The notes beneath the pieces were generated by a model, which saw nothing but the letters and a program-made list of their open reading frames with translations, made no database searches and had not been told where the DNA came from. A stretch of 64,000 nt of DNA from Pseudomonadota bacterium (lineage in GTDB: Bacteria; Pseudomonadota; Alphaproteobacteria; Caulobacterales; Caulobacteraceae): assembly GCA_018241995.1 (NCBI GenBank), contig JAFECT010000002.1, positions 248,001 through 312,000 on the forward strand. Direction: 5' to 3'. Shown here one piece after another: positions 25,085 through 35,700 of this stretch (positions are counted from its first letter, which is position 1; each line of letters starts with the position of its first letter). Position numbers and translations under genes: made by a program.

Positions 25085-25921
25085 ATGGCCTGTCGCATCG
25101 GAGTGGTCGCCACCGGCTCGCGCGGCGACCCGACCGTGGCCGCGGACGTGCAGGCCCTGGCCGAGCGGCTGTTCCCGGGCCGGGCGCCGGAGATTCTGTT
25201 CCACCCCAACAGCGCTCTGGTTAGCGGCCACTTCGCCGGTGACGACGCCGCCCGCGCTCAGGCCTTCCTCGATGTCGCCAACGATCCGGGCTTCGACGCC
25301 CTGTGGGTCGCCAGGGGCGGTTACGGCGCCTGTCGCCTGATCGAGAAGGTGCTGCCGGAGCTGAAGCCCGCCGCGCGAGAGAAGGCCTATCTCGGCTACA
25401 GCGACGCGGGCAGTCTCTTGGGTGCGCTCTACGGCCAGGGTTTCGAGCATCTCGCGCACGGCCCGATGGTTCAGGACATCCGCCGCAAGGGCGGTGAGGC
25501 GGCGGTCGCGCGCGCCCTATCCTGGCTGGTCGACCGGTCCCCCGAGGCGCTTGAGCCGTCCCTCGCCGAGGACGCTCGACCGGCCGTGGCCTTCAACCTG
25601 ACCATTCTGGCGCATCTGGTCGGCACGCCGTGGCTGCCGGACCTCGACGGCCACGTGCTGATGGTCGAGGAGGTCTCGGAATACATGTACCGGATCGACC
25701 GCGACCTGTTCCAGGTGACCTCCAGCCCGGCGCTGCGGCGCATTGCGGGCCTGAGGCTCGGCCGCTGCAGCGACATCGTCCCCAACGATCCCGACTTCGG
25801 CCTGGACGAGGTCGAGGTGGCCAGGAGTTGGTGCTCGCGGGCGGGCATCGCCTACCTCGGCCGCGCCGATGTCGGCCACGACATCGACAACAAGGTGGTC
25901 CCGTTTGGGCCGCGCGGCTGA
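25085..25921 (+). CDS. ldcA: LD-carboxypeptidase (peptidase family S66, LdcA-like)
   Basis: 278 residues from the ATG with a GGGGGGATC ribosome site. S66 features: DALWVARGGYGACRL, then YLGYSDAGSLLG with the nucleophile Ser106, the Glu in MVEEVSEYMYRIDR and the His in ADVGHDIDNKVVPFG, the Ser-Glu-His triad of this family. The enzyme removes the terminal D-alanine from recycled murein tetrapeptides, giving the tripeptide that Mpl uses. Cytoplasmic, with no signal peptide. The pairing with the divergent Mpl-like gene supports both calls. Confidence 0.9.
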   Translation: MACRIGVVATGSRGDPTVAADVQALAERLFPGRAPEILFHPNSALVSGHFAGDDAARAQAFLDVANDPGFDALWVARGGYGACRLIEKVLPELKPAAREKAYLGYSDAGSLLGALYGQGFEHLAHGPMVQDIRRKGGEAAVARALSWLVDRSPEALEPSLAEDARPAVAFNLTILAHLVGTPWLPDLDGHVLMVEEVSEYMYRIDRDLFQVTSSPALRRIAGLRLGRCSDIVPNDPDFGLDEVEVARSWCSRAGIAYLGRADVGHDIDNKVVPFGPRG

Positions 25922-25932
25922 GGGAGCGGGTG

Positions 25933-26721
25933 ATGCGCTCTTGGCTGATCCTTGCGCTCGTCTTGACCTTCAGCGGCGCCGCTCAGGCGCAGGCTGCGCC
26001 GCATCCGGACAAGGAAGAGGCCTGCACGACCCGAGCCTTCGAGGGATCGAGCTTCACGGTCTGCGCCTATCGCCCGGCTCGCGACCGGCTCCGCCTGGCC
26101 TGGGCCGGGCCGAACGGGCCGCTCGGTGACTTCAGGGGGCTGGAGCGATCGCTGGGGTCGCGTGCGGCCCAGGTCCGCTTCGCCATGAACGCAGGCATGT
26201 ATGATCCCAAGCAAGCCCCGGTCGGCCTTCTCGTGCTACGCGGCCATACCGAGCATGCGGCCGAAACGTCGAACGGGACGGGGAACTTCTACCTCAAGCC
26301 CAACGGCGTGTTCTGGGTCGGCAGCGACGGCGCGCCGCACGTCGAGGAGACCGGTCGCTTCCTGGCTGAAGCGCCGAAGGCCCAATGGGCCACCCAGTCA
26401 GGCCCATTGCTGGTGCAGAGCGGCCAGCTGCATCCGGCGATCCAGCCGAACGGGACCTCGGAGTTCGTACGCAACGGCGTAGGCGTGGCCGGCCGCGACC
26501 TGGCCTATTTCGTGATCAGCGACGCGCCGGTCTCCTTCGGCCGCTTCGCACGCTTCTTCCGCGAGGAGCTGCACTGCCAGGATGCGCTCTATTTCGACGG
26601 CCACATCTCCAGCCTCTGGGCGCCGTCGCTGCAGCGGCAGGACCCGCGCACGGGGTTGGGTCCTCTGGTCGTGGTCATGGGCCGCCCAAAGAAAAACGGG
26701 GAGCGCAGGGCTCCCCGTTGA
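25933..26721 (+). CDS. secreted phosphodiester glycosidase-like protein (DUF2233/NAGPA domain)
   Basis: 262 residues. The signal peptide (WLILALVLTFSGAAQAQ) is followed by ACTTRAFEGSSFTVCAYRP. The core AMNAGMYDPKQAPVGLLVLR, FYLKPNGVFWV, ATQSGPLLVQSGQLHP, RNGVGVAGRDLAYFVIS and ALYFDGHISSLWAP is typical of the DUF2233/NAGPA family, which includes the human enzyme that uncovers mannose-6-phosphate. The bacterial substrates are mostly unknown, and exopolysaccharide or wall glycans are candidates. It follows ldcA by 11 bases and is probably co-transcribed. Its last codons contain the hairpin that terminates the giant gene on the opposite strand. Confidence 0.85.
   Translation: MRSWLILALVLTFSGAAQAQAAPHPDKEEACTTRAFEGSSFTVCAYRPARDRLRLAWAGPNGPLGDFRGLERSLGSRAAQVRFAMNAGMYDPKQAPVGLLVLRGHTEHAAETSNGTGNFYLKPNGVFWVGSDGAPHVEETGRFLAEAPKAQWATQSGPLLVQSGQLHPAIQPNGTSEFVRNGVGVAGRDLAYFVISDAPVSFGRFARFFREELHCQDALYFDGHISSLWAPSLQRQDPRTGLGPLVVVMGRPKKNGERRAPR
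26691..26718 (-). terminator. intrinsic terminator of the giant autotransporter gene
   Basis: A perfect 9-bp stem, ACGGGGAGC (26696-26704) with GCTCCCCGT (26710-26718), has a 5-base loop. On the minus strand it is followed at once by a T tract (TTTTTC), the classic intrinsic terminator form. It lies 25 bases beyond the stop of the 12-kb gene and wholly inside the coding end of the convergent DUF2233 gene. Confidence 0.85.
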
Positions 26722-26742
26722 TCTCGTGCCTTTGGCTTACGG

Positions 26743-29700
26743 TCAGAACTTGAACTTGAAGTCCATGCCGTAGCGCTTGCGCTCGGCCGTGCCGCCGTAC
26801 TCGCCGGTGTAGTTGAAGTTCAGCGAGGCGCGGCTGCCGCCGGCCACGGTGAAGTCCGCCGACACCTTCCAGACGCCATCGTCATAGTAGGTGAAGATGT
26901 CCGCTGGGGCCGCGCCCTGGCCCGCGCCGACCAGGCTGAACGGCGCGTGCAGCTTGTCGGTGGAGGAGAAGCGGCCGCCCACCGTGAAGGTGAAGCCCGT
27001 CTGCACCGGCGACACCGGATCGGAGAAATTCGCGCCGAGCGCCAGGCTCGGCTCGGCCGCCACGATCCACTGGGTCTCGCCGCGGGTCTTGATACCCAGG
27101 CCGTCCAGCCCCTTTTCCTGGAAGCTGTTGAGGTGCAGGCCGGTGACCGACAGGCCCATCGCCGGCTTGGCGAAGAAGCGGCCGGAGGTCAGCAGCTGCG
27201 CCGAGTCGAAGCGGGCCTGCGCATAGTTGGTCGAGACGTTGGCCTGGCCCACGCCCGGCGTGAACACGGTCACCTTGCGCGAGGTGTCGAGCCAGATGCC
27301 GCCGCCGGAGACCGAGTAGCCGAGCGACAGGCCGTCCTGCGAGCGGCTCTGCATGCCCAAGCCGACCATGAAGCCGTCGCCGTTGGCGTTGTAGCGGCGC
27401 TGGTCGACCGAGATGTCCCCGGCGCGGACGTAGCCGAAGGCGCCGGCCAGCGACCAAGTATCGCGCATCGGACGCTGGAAGCCCGCGCGCAGGTCGGTCG
27501 AGACCCGCTGGGTCCCGAAGTTCTCGAAGCTGGAGTTGGAGTGCTCGTCGCTCCGATCCAGCTGCGACCAGACGCACTGGCTGTCCAGCGTCGTTGCGCT
27601 AGGCGCGGCGCAGCTGAACAGCTGGCCCCCGAAGCTGTTGGCCTCGTCCATCTGCAGATGCAGCGGCGCCAGGTGCGGCTCGGGGTTCAGTTCGGTGAAG
27701 ACCGCGGCGTACTGCGCCTCCTGGCCCACCGTCATGTTGCCCAGCAGGGCCAGCAGGCGGCCGATGCCGCTCGAGCCGCCGACCTGGACCGCGGAGTCCA
27801 TGTGCCGGCCGAGCGAGCGCCCGTTCTTGTTCAGGAAGGGCAGGCCGAAGTTGGTGTTGATCGTCAGGTTCACCCCGGTCGAATTGGCCAGGATGCCAAA
27901 GTCGATCGCCATGGTGTCCTTGATCTGAAGGCCGTTATCCACGCCATGGCCACCGCCGGTGGTGGCGAACAGCGGGACCGGATTCTTGTTCTCCAGCCAA
28001 GTCAGGATCACGTCGCCCGTGCCGGCCACGGTGGCGTTGCCGGTGACGTTGACGCGGTCCGACGCATAGGGGCCGAAGGCGATGTCGAAGGCCAGGTGGC
28101 CCGCCGAGGTCTGCACATAGTCGCCGTCGAGCGCGACGGTGTTGATCACGCGCGAGCCGAACAGCAGGTTGGTGCGCGGATCGCTGACCAGGTCCAGGTT
28201 GCCGAAGGTCGCCCCGTTCAGGAGGTCGATCGGAACCTTCGGCGCCGACAGGCCCATCTCGAAGTCGCCCGCGTTGGTAAAGGTCCCGGTCGAGCCGGCC
28301 CCGTCGCGCAGGTCGATGGTGTGATAGGCGATGAAGGTCGAGCCCGCCCGGTTGTTGAACAGGTTCGCGCCCGAGCCCAGGAACACGTCGCCGACCACAA
28401 GGCCGTCGTTGTTGATCGTGTCGTTGCCCGAGGTGGCGACGATGGCCTTGGCCGAGACCGCCGAGATCGAGCCCGAGCTGGTCACGACGTTGTTCAGCCC
28501 GCCGTCGATCTTCAGGCCGATGCCCGAGCCCGAACCGCCGCGGATCGCGCCGTTGGAGGCGATGGTGATGTTCCCGCCGCCGAGCGAGCCGAGGCTCTGG
28601 GCGAAGATCGCGGTGGAGTCCGTGTTGGTCGACAGGACCCGGCCCGACAGGTGCAGATCGATCGCGCCCCCGCGGCCCACCCCGCCGGCCGTGCCGGCGA
28701 AGGCGCCGTCGACCCAGCCGCCGCCGCCGCCCAGGGACTGGGCGATCAGGCCGTAGGTCTGCGCGCCCGAGGTGATGACGTCCCCGGTCTGGTTCAGGCT
28801 GATCGCGCCGCCGTTGCCGACGCCGCCGGCGCTCAGGGTGACATTGGCGCTGGTGAAGTCGCCGAGCACCGCGCCGCCGCCGCCGCCGATGGACTGCAGC
28901 AGGATGCCGTGCGAGCGCGTGCCCGAGGTCAGCACCACGCCGGAGTTGGTCAGGCTGACCAGACCGCCGTTGCCGCTCGCGCCGCCGCTGGCTCCCAGCG
29001 TCACGTCGACCGACCCGACGCCGAGCAGGCGGGCCGAACCGCCGCCCGCGCCGATGGACTGCAGGACAGGCCCAAGGGCGCTCGCGCCGCTGGTCTGGAA
29101 CCCGCCCGAGTAGCTGGGCGTGACCGCCCCGCCGTCAAGGCCCGCGCCGCCGCTCGCGCCCAGGCTGACGGTGACCGCCGCGGGGTTCGAAGCGGTCCCC
29201 ATGTCGGCGGGGACCATGTCGGCCGAGCCCGCGCTATGGGTGGTGACGCCTGCGCCGTGCAGCCACACCGAGGCGTCGCCGCCGCCGCCGCCGATCGACT
29301 GCAGTATGGCGCTGGAGGCCAGGTCGGCGGTCGTCACGATGGCGCCGGTCTGGCGGTAGTTGATATCGCCGCCCTTGTCGTTCAGGCCGTTGGTCTCGCC
29401 AAAGGCCAGGGTGATCGGGCCGAGCTGGCCGCCGGCGTCCACCGTCACGTCGATGACGCCGCGACCGCCGCCGCCGCCGATCGACTGGATCAGCGCGCCC
29501 GGCGCGTTGACGCCGTTGGTGATGATGCTGCCGGCGTGGGTCGAATCGATCGCGCCGCCCTTGTTCTGGTTGCCGTTCGTGCCGCCGAGCTTCAGCGACC
29601 AGTCGATCGACAGCTGGGTCAGGTCGAAGTTGGTCTGCTGCGGCACGATGTGGGTCTTCATCACCGCGATGCCGCCGCCGCCGCCGATCGACTGCTCGAA

Positions 29701-32700
29701 GGCGCCGATGCCGTTGGCGCCGGCGACGCCGAAGGTGCCGGTGGTGTTAATGTGCACCGAGCCGGCGTTCATCAGGCTGGTGTCGGACGAGCCCAGGACC
29801 GCCGACATCTTCGGCGCAGGCGGCTTGGGCGTGCCGGCGCCGAGGGGCGTGCCGGTCAGGCCGACGATGCCGGCGAAGTCCAGCTTCAGGGTTCCGCCGC
29901 CGCCGTTGATGCTCTGGGCCACGATGGCGTTGGAGCCGTCGCCCAGCACGGTGATGTCGCCCGAGTGGTTGACCGTCACCACCCCGCCCGTGCCGCCCGT
30001 GCCGCCGCCCACGGCCCCGACCAGCAGGGCCAGGCTGTTGGACAGGATCAGGGTGCCGGGTTCGGGCGTCAGGCTGAAGCCGAAGTTGGCGTTACCGCCG
30101 CCGCCGCCGATCGACTGGGCCAGGATGCCGTCGGCGTTGGCCCCACGGGTGACGATGGTGCCGGAGTTGCTGACCGTCACCGCCCCGCCGTCGCCGCCGT
30201 CGCCGCCGACCCCGCCGATGGTGATCAGCGGCGTATTCAGCGCCGACTTCGAGATCAGGATGTTGGCCGCCATGGCGATGCCGCCGTTGCCGCCGCCGCC
30301 GCCGACCGACTGGGCGAAGATGCCGTGCGCGCCCGAGCCGGTGGTGTCGATGATCCCCTGGTTGTCGACCGTGACCGTGCCGCCGGTATTGCCCGAGCCG
30401 CCCTTGCCGCCGATGGAGATGCCGCCGCTGAAGCTGTCCTTGCCGGCGACGAGCCCGGTGAACGACAGCACCGAGGAGCCGTTGCCGCCCCCGCCGCCGA
30501 TGGACTGGGCGAAGACGCCGTAGGAATTGGCGCCCTTGGTCACGATCACCCCGGTGTTGGCATGACCCGCAACCGGCTTGTTGGTCACGCTGACCGTGCC
30601 GCCCGCGCCGCCGATTCCGCCCGAGCCGCCGATGTTGAGCTCGAAGTTGTGGCTCTGCTTGTCGGAGGTGGGCGTGCCGGAGCCGCCCAGGACCACGTTC
30701 AGCACCAGGCCGCCGTTGCCGCCGCCGCCGCCGATGCTTTCGGCGCCGATGCCGGCGGAATTGTCCTTCTGAGTGAAGATGTAGCCGTCGTTCAGGACCG
30801 TGACCGCCCCGCCCGTGCCGCCCGTGCCGCCGGAACCGCCCACCGCGATGGTGAAGGAGTCGCTGGCGCGGTTGGAGACCTGGGCGCGCACCACCGCGGT
30901 CGCGCCGCCGTCGCCGCCGCCGCCGCCGATCGACTCGGCGAAGATGCCGAATGAGGCGTCGCCGGTGGTCTGGATGATGCCGCTGTTGGTGACGTTGACG
31001 ATACCGCCCGTGCCGCCGGTCCCGCCCGTGCCGCCGACGCTGATCGAGCCGGTGCGGGTGGTGTCGGTGGCCGGCGAGCCGCCGACCTGCAGGTCGATCT
31101 CGCGCGCCATGCCGCCCACGCCGCCTCCGCCGCCGACCGCCTGGGCCAGGATGCCGGCCGAACTCGCGCCCGAGGTCAGGATGGTGGCGTCGCTGGTGAC
31201 GTCGATATTGCCTGACTTCGCGCCCGTGCCGCCGTTACCGCCGACGTTGATGCCCAGCCCGCCGCCGGCGCGCAGGATCAGGGTGCCCGCCGTGCCGCCC
31301 GCGCCGCCGCCGCCGCCGATGGACTGGGCGAAGATGCCGCGCGAGCTCTGGCCGGTGGTCTGGATCCAGTTGTGCGCCGTGACCGAGACGTCGCCCGCCA
31401 CCGCGCCCGTGCCGCCGTCGAGACCCACGGCGATGTTGCCCTGCACGTTCTCGGCCGCGTCGCCGCTGGCGCCGTTGCCGAGCGTGCCGCCGACCATGAT
31501 GGCGCTGGACTTGCCGCCGCCGCCGCCGACCGACTCGGCGAAGATGCCGTCGGACTGGTAGCCGTTGGTGCTGAGCAGGCCGTCCGAGATCACCGTCACC
31601 TTGCCGGAGGTCCCGCCCGCGCCGCCCTGGCGGCCGATGGTGATGTCGAGCGAACTGTCGGCCAGGGCGCCGATGGCGAAGTCGAAGGAGGTGTTGCCGC
31701 CGCCGCCGCCGATCGACTGGGCGGTGATGGCGCCCGAGTTATTGCCGTTGGTCGAGATCGTGCCCTTGTGGTTGACGGTCACGTCGCCGCCCTTGCCGCC
31801 CTGGCCCACGCCGCCGCCGACCGCCAGGTCGACCGACTTGGCCCCGATCAGCAGGCCTGCGCCGAGGTTGTAGTTGGCGTTGCCGCCCCCGCCGCCGACC
31901 GACTGGGCGAAGATGCCGCCAGAGGCCGAGCCGGTGGTGAAGATGTCGCCGTTGTCGCGCACATTGACGGTATTGCCGTCGCCTGAGCCCCCGCCGGAGC
32001 CGCCGACCGAGATCAGCGCGGCCAACGGCTGGTCGCCCTTGGTCGCGGCCAGGGTCAGGTTGACGCCCGCGTCGCCGCCTCCGCCGCCCAGGGACTGGGC
32101 CACGATGCCCTTGGACCCGTTGCCGAAGGTGCGGATCAGGCTGGGGTCGGCGGTTTCGCTCGCCGTACCGGGGTTCAGATAGCCGCGGATCAGGGTGACC
32201 GTGCCAGCATTGCCCGCGTCGCCCCCAGTGCCGCCGACGCCGAGCGCGAACGGATTGCCTTTCGGCGCGACCGAGATTGTGACGCTGAAGCCGCCCACGC
32301 CGCCGCCGCCGCCGACCGACTGCACCTCGATGGCGGTGGAATTGCCGGTGTAGGCGGTGGCCGAGAACGGATCATCGTTCGGGCCCGGATTCACGGTCGG
32401 CCTGGCGTTGACCAGGATCAGGCCATTGGAGACCAGCGACGCATTGCCCGCGTCGGCGCCCGAACCGCCGGTGCCGCCGACGCCGATCGCCGCCGACCAG
32501 GCGTTCTGGCCCAGCGTGCCGGCCGCGGCGATATTGCCGCCGCCGTTGCCGCCTCCGCCCGCGATCGACTGAACCAGGATGGCGTTGGCCAGCTGGCCGT
32601 CGATCATTATCTGGCCGTGCTGCACGACATTGACGTCGCCGCTCCTGTCGCCGGCGCCGCCGAAGCCGCCCATGCCGAAGGTGACGGTGGGCTCCTTGTT

Positions 32701-35700
32701 GGTGGTGTCGAAGGACAGGCCGCCGGCCACGTTCAGGCCGCCGTTGCCGCCGCCGCCGCCGACCGATTGGGCCAGCAGGCCGTTCGAGAAGGCGCCTGTG
32801 GCGAACAGGTCCGCGTCGACATTGGCGGTCACCAGCTTGCCGAGGCCGCCGCCGCCGCCGAAACCGCCGATGCCGACGTTCAGCTGGCCGTCCGAGGCGA
32901 CGCCGCCGGAGATGTTGACGCCCCCCGTGCCGCCGTCGCCGCCGATAGATTGGGCCGTCACGGCGTTCTTGAAGTCGCCGATCGAGCTGACCTGGACGCG
33001 GTTCGCGTTGGGCGAATCGATGGTCAGATTGACCGTGCCCGCGTCGCCGCCCCCGCCGCCGAAGCCGCCGATGCCGATCGAGGCCACCCGCGTGCCGGGG
33101 TCGCCGCCCGGCTTGGTCAGGGACAGGTTGCCGGTGACGTTGATGCCGCCCGCGCCGCCGCCGCCGCCGACGCTCTGAGCCACGACGCCGTTGGAGCCCT
33201 GGGGCAGGAAGCGCACGCTCGATAGGCCCGGGAACACCCCGTTCAGCACCGCCGCGCTGGTGAGCGGTATGCTCGCATGCACGTTGCCGGTCACGTGGGC
33301 GACCACATTGCCCGCGTCGCCGCCCGTGCCGCCGAAGCCGCCGATGCCGATGCCGACGCTGCCGGCCGCGCCCTCGGTGGTGATCGACAGGCCGCCGGCG
33401 ATGTTGATGCCGCCCTTGCCGCCGCCGCCGCCCAGGCTCTGGGCGGTCACGCCGTCGGAATCCGCGGCGAAGGTATAGGTGTCGCCGACACGGACCAGGG
33501 TCACGTCACCGGCGTTGCCGCCCGTGCCGCCGAAGCCGCCGATGCCGACCGAGCCCGTGCCGTTGCTCCCGAGGCTGAAGGACACGGCGCCCGAGACATT
33601 AAGCCCGCCGGAGCCGCCCGCGCCGCCGACGCTCTGGGCAGTCACCGCGTCGGCGCCCTTGCCGGTGGTGACATAGAGTCCGTTGACCGTCGCATTGACC
33701 TTGCCGGCGTTGCCGCCGTCGCCGCCGAAGCCGCCGACGCCGAGGGACACCGCGGCCGCGGCGCTGTTGCTGACGGTGAAGGCGACCGAGCCCGTCACGT
33801 TGAAGGCGCCCGCGCCGCCGGCGCCGCCGGTGCTCTGCAGCAGCGCGCCGTAGGATCCGGCGCCGCCGGTCCAGATGTCGCCGTTGAGGACGCCGGTGAC
33901 GTCGCCGCCGTTGCCCGCGCCGCCGCCGAAGCCGCCCAGGCCGAAGCCGATGGAGCCGGAAACGCCGCTGGAGCCGGTGACGCCGCCGGTCACGTTGAAG
34001 GCTCCGTTGCCGCCGCCGCCGCCGACGCTCTGCAGCAGGATCGCGTGCGCGTCCGCGCCGTGGGTAGTCACGTCGCCGGTGATGTTGGCGTTCACCGTCG
34101 AGGCGTCGCCGCCATGGCCGCCGAAGCCGCCGATGCCGACGCCGAGATTGCCCGAGCCGCCGCCGTCGGCGATCGACAGGGCGACCCCGCCGGTGACGTT
34201 GAAACCGCCCGAGCCGCCGGTGCCGCCCTGGCTCTGGAAGGTGATGCCCCAGGCGTTGTCGCCTTGGGTGGTCACATCCGAGACCACGGTGCCGGACACT
34301 GCGCCGCCCTTGCCGCCCGCGCCGCCGAAGCCGCCGACGCCGACCAGGATGTTGCCGGCGAGGCCCTGCCCCGCCGCGATGCCGCCGGTGACGTTCCAGC
34401 CGCCCGTGCCGCCGCCGCCGCCCACGCTCTGGGCGATGATGCCGCCGGCGTCCTTGCCCTGGGTGGTCACGTCGCCGTTGACGTTGGCGACCACGGTCCC
34501 GCCGTCGCTGGCCGTGCCGCCCGCCCCGCCCACGCCCACGCCGATATTGCCGCCGCCGGAATTAGCCAGGGCGAAGCCGCCGGAGACCGAAAAGCCGCCG
34601 TTGCCGCCCCCGCCGCCGATGGACTGGGCGATGATGCCATGGGCGCCGTCGCCCGTGGTCGTGGCCGCCACCAGGGTGTTGCCGGCGTCCGCGACGCCGT
34701 GATTGACGTTCAGGTTGACCGCGCCTGCGGATCCGCCGCCGCCGCCCAGGCCGCCGACGGAGACGCCGACGTTGCCCGCGCCGTCTTCGGCCAGGGTGAT
34801 GTTGCCGGTGACGTTGAAACCGCCGTTGCCGCCGCCGCCGCCCAGGCTCTGGGCGATGATCGCCTCGCTGTCCTTGCCGAGCGTCGTGGTCAGGCCCGTG
34901 ACGTTCAGGTCGACCTCGCCGGAGGCGCCGCCGCCGCCGCCCATGCCGCCCACGCCCACCCCGACCGAGAAGGCGTTCGAGCCGGAGACCGCGATCGCGC
35001 CGGACACGTTGAACGCGCCGTTGCCGCCGCCGCCGCCCACGGATTGGGCCACGATGGCGTCGGAGTCCTTGCCTTCGGTGGTCACATTGCCCGTCACCGT
35101 CGCGGTGACTTTGCCCGCCGCGCCGCCGTCACCGCCGGCCCCGCCGACGCCGATGGCGGCCGCGCCTGCGCCGGTCTGCGAGCCGGAGATCGCGCCCGAA
35201 ACGTTGAAGCCGCCATTGCCGCCGCCGCCGCCGACGCTCTGCGCCAGGAGGCCGCCGGACTGGTCGCCGGTGGTGTGAATCGAGACCGTCGAGGCCGTGA
35301 CCTCGCCGCCTGCGCCGCCGTCGCCGCCCGCGCCGCCGACACCGACCGAAAGCGCCCCGCCGACCGTGGCGCCGCCGCCGACCGAGCCGGACACGTTGAA
35401 GCCGCCGTTGCCGCCGCCGCCGCCCAGGCTCTGCACCACCACACCGGTGGAGCGGTCGCCGGAGGTCTGCACCAGGCCGCCGATGTTGCCCGTCACCGAG
35501 CCGCCCACGCCGCCGCCGCCGCCCGTGCCGCCGACGCCGACCGAGGCTCCGCCCCCGCCGGTGGCTGAGATCGACACCGCCGCGGTGACGTTGAAGCCGC
35601 CGTTGCCGCCGCCGCCGCCGACCGACTGGATGATCGCGCCCTTGGCGTCGTCGGCCGTCGTGGTGATCGTGCCGTCGAAGGTCGCATCGACCGTGCCGCC

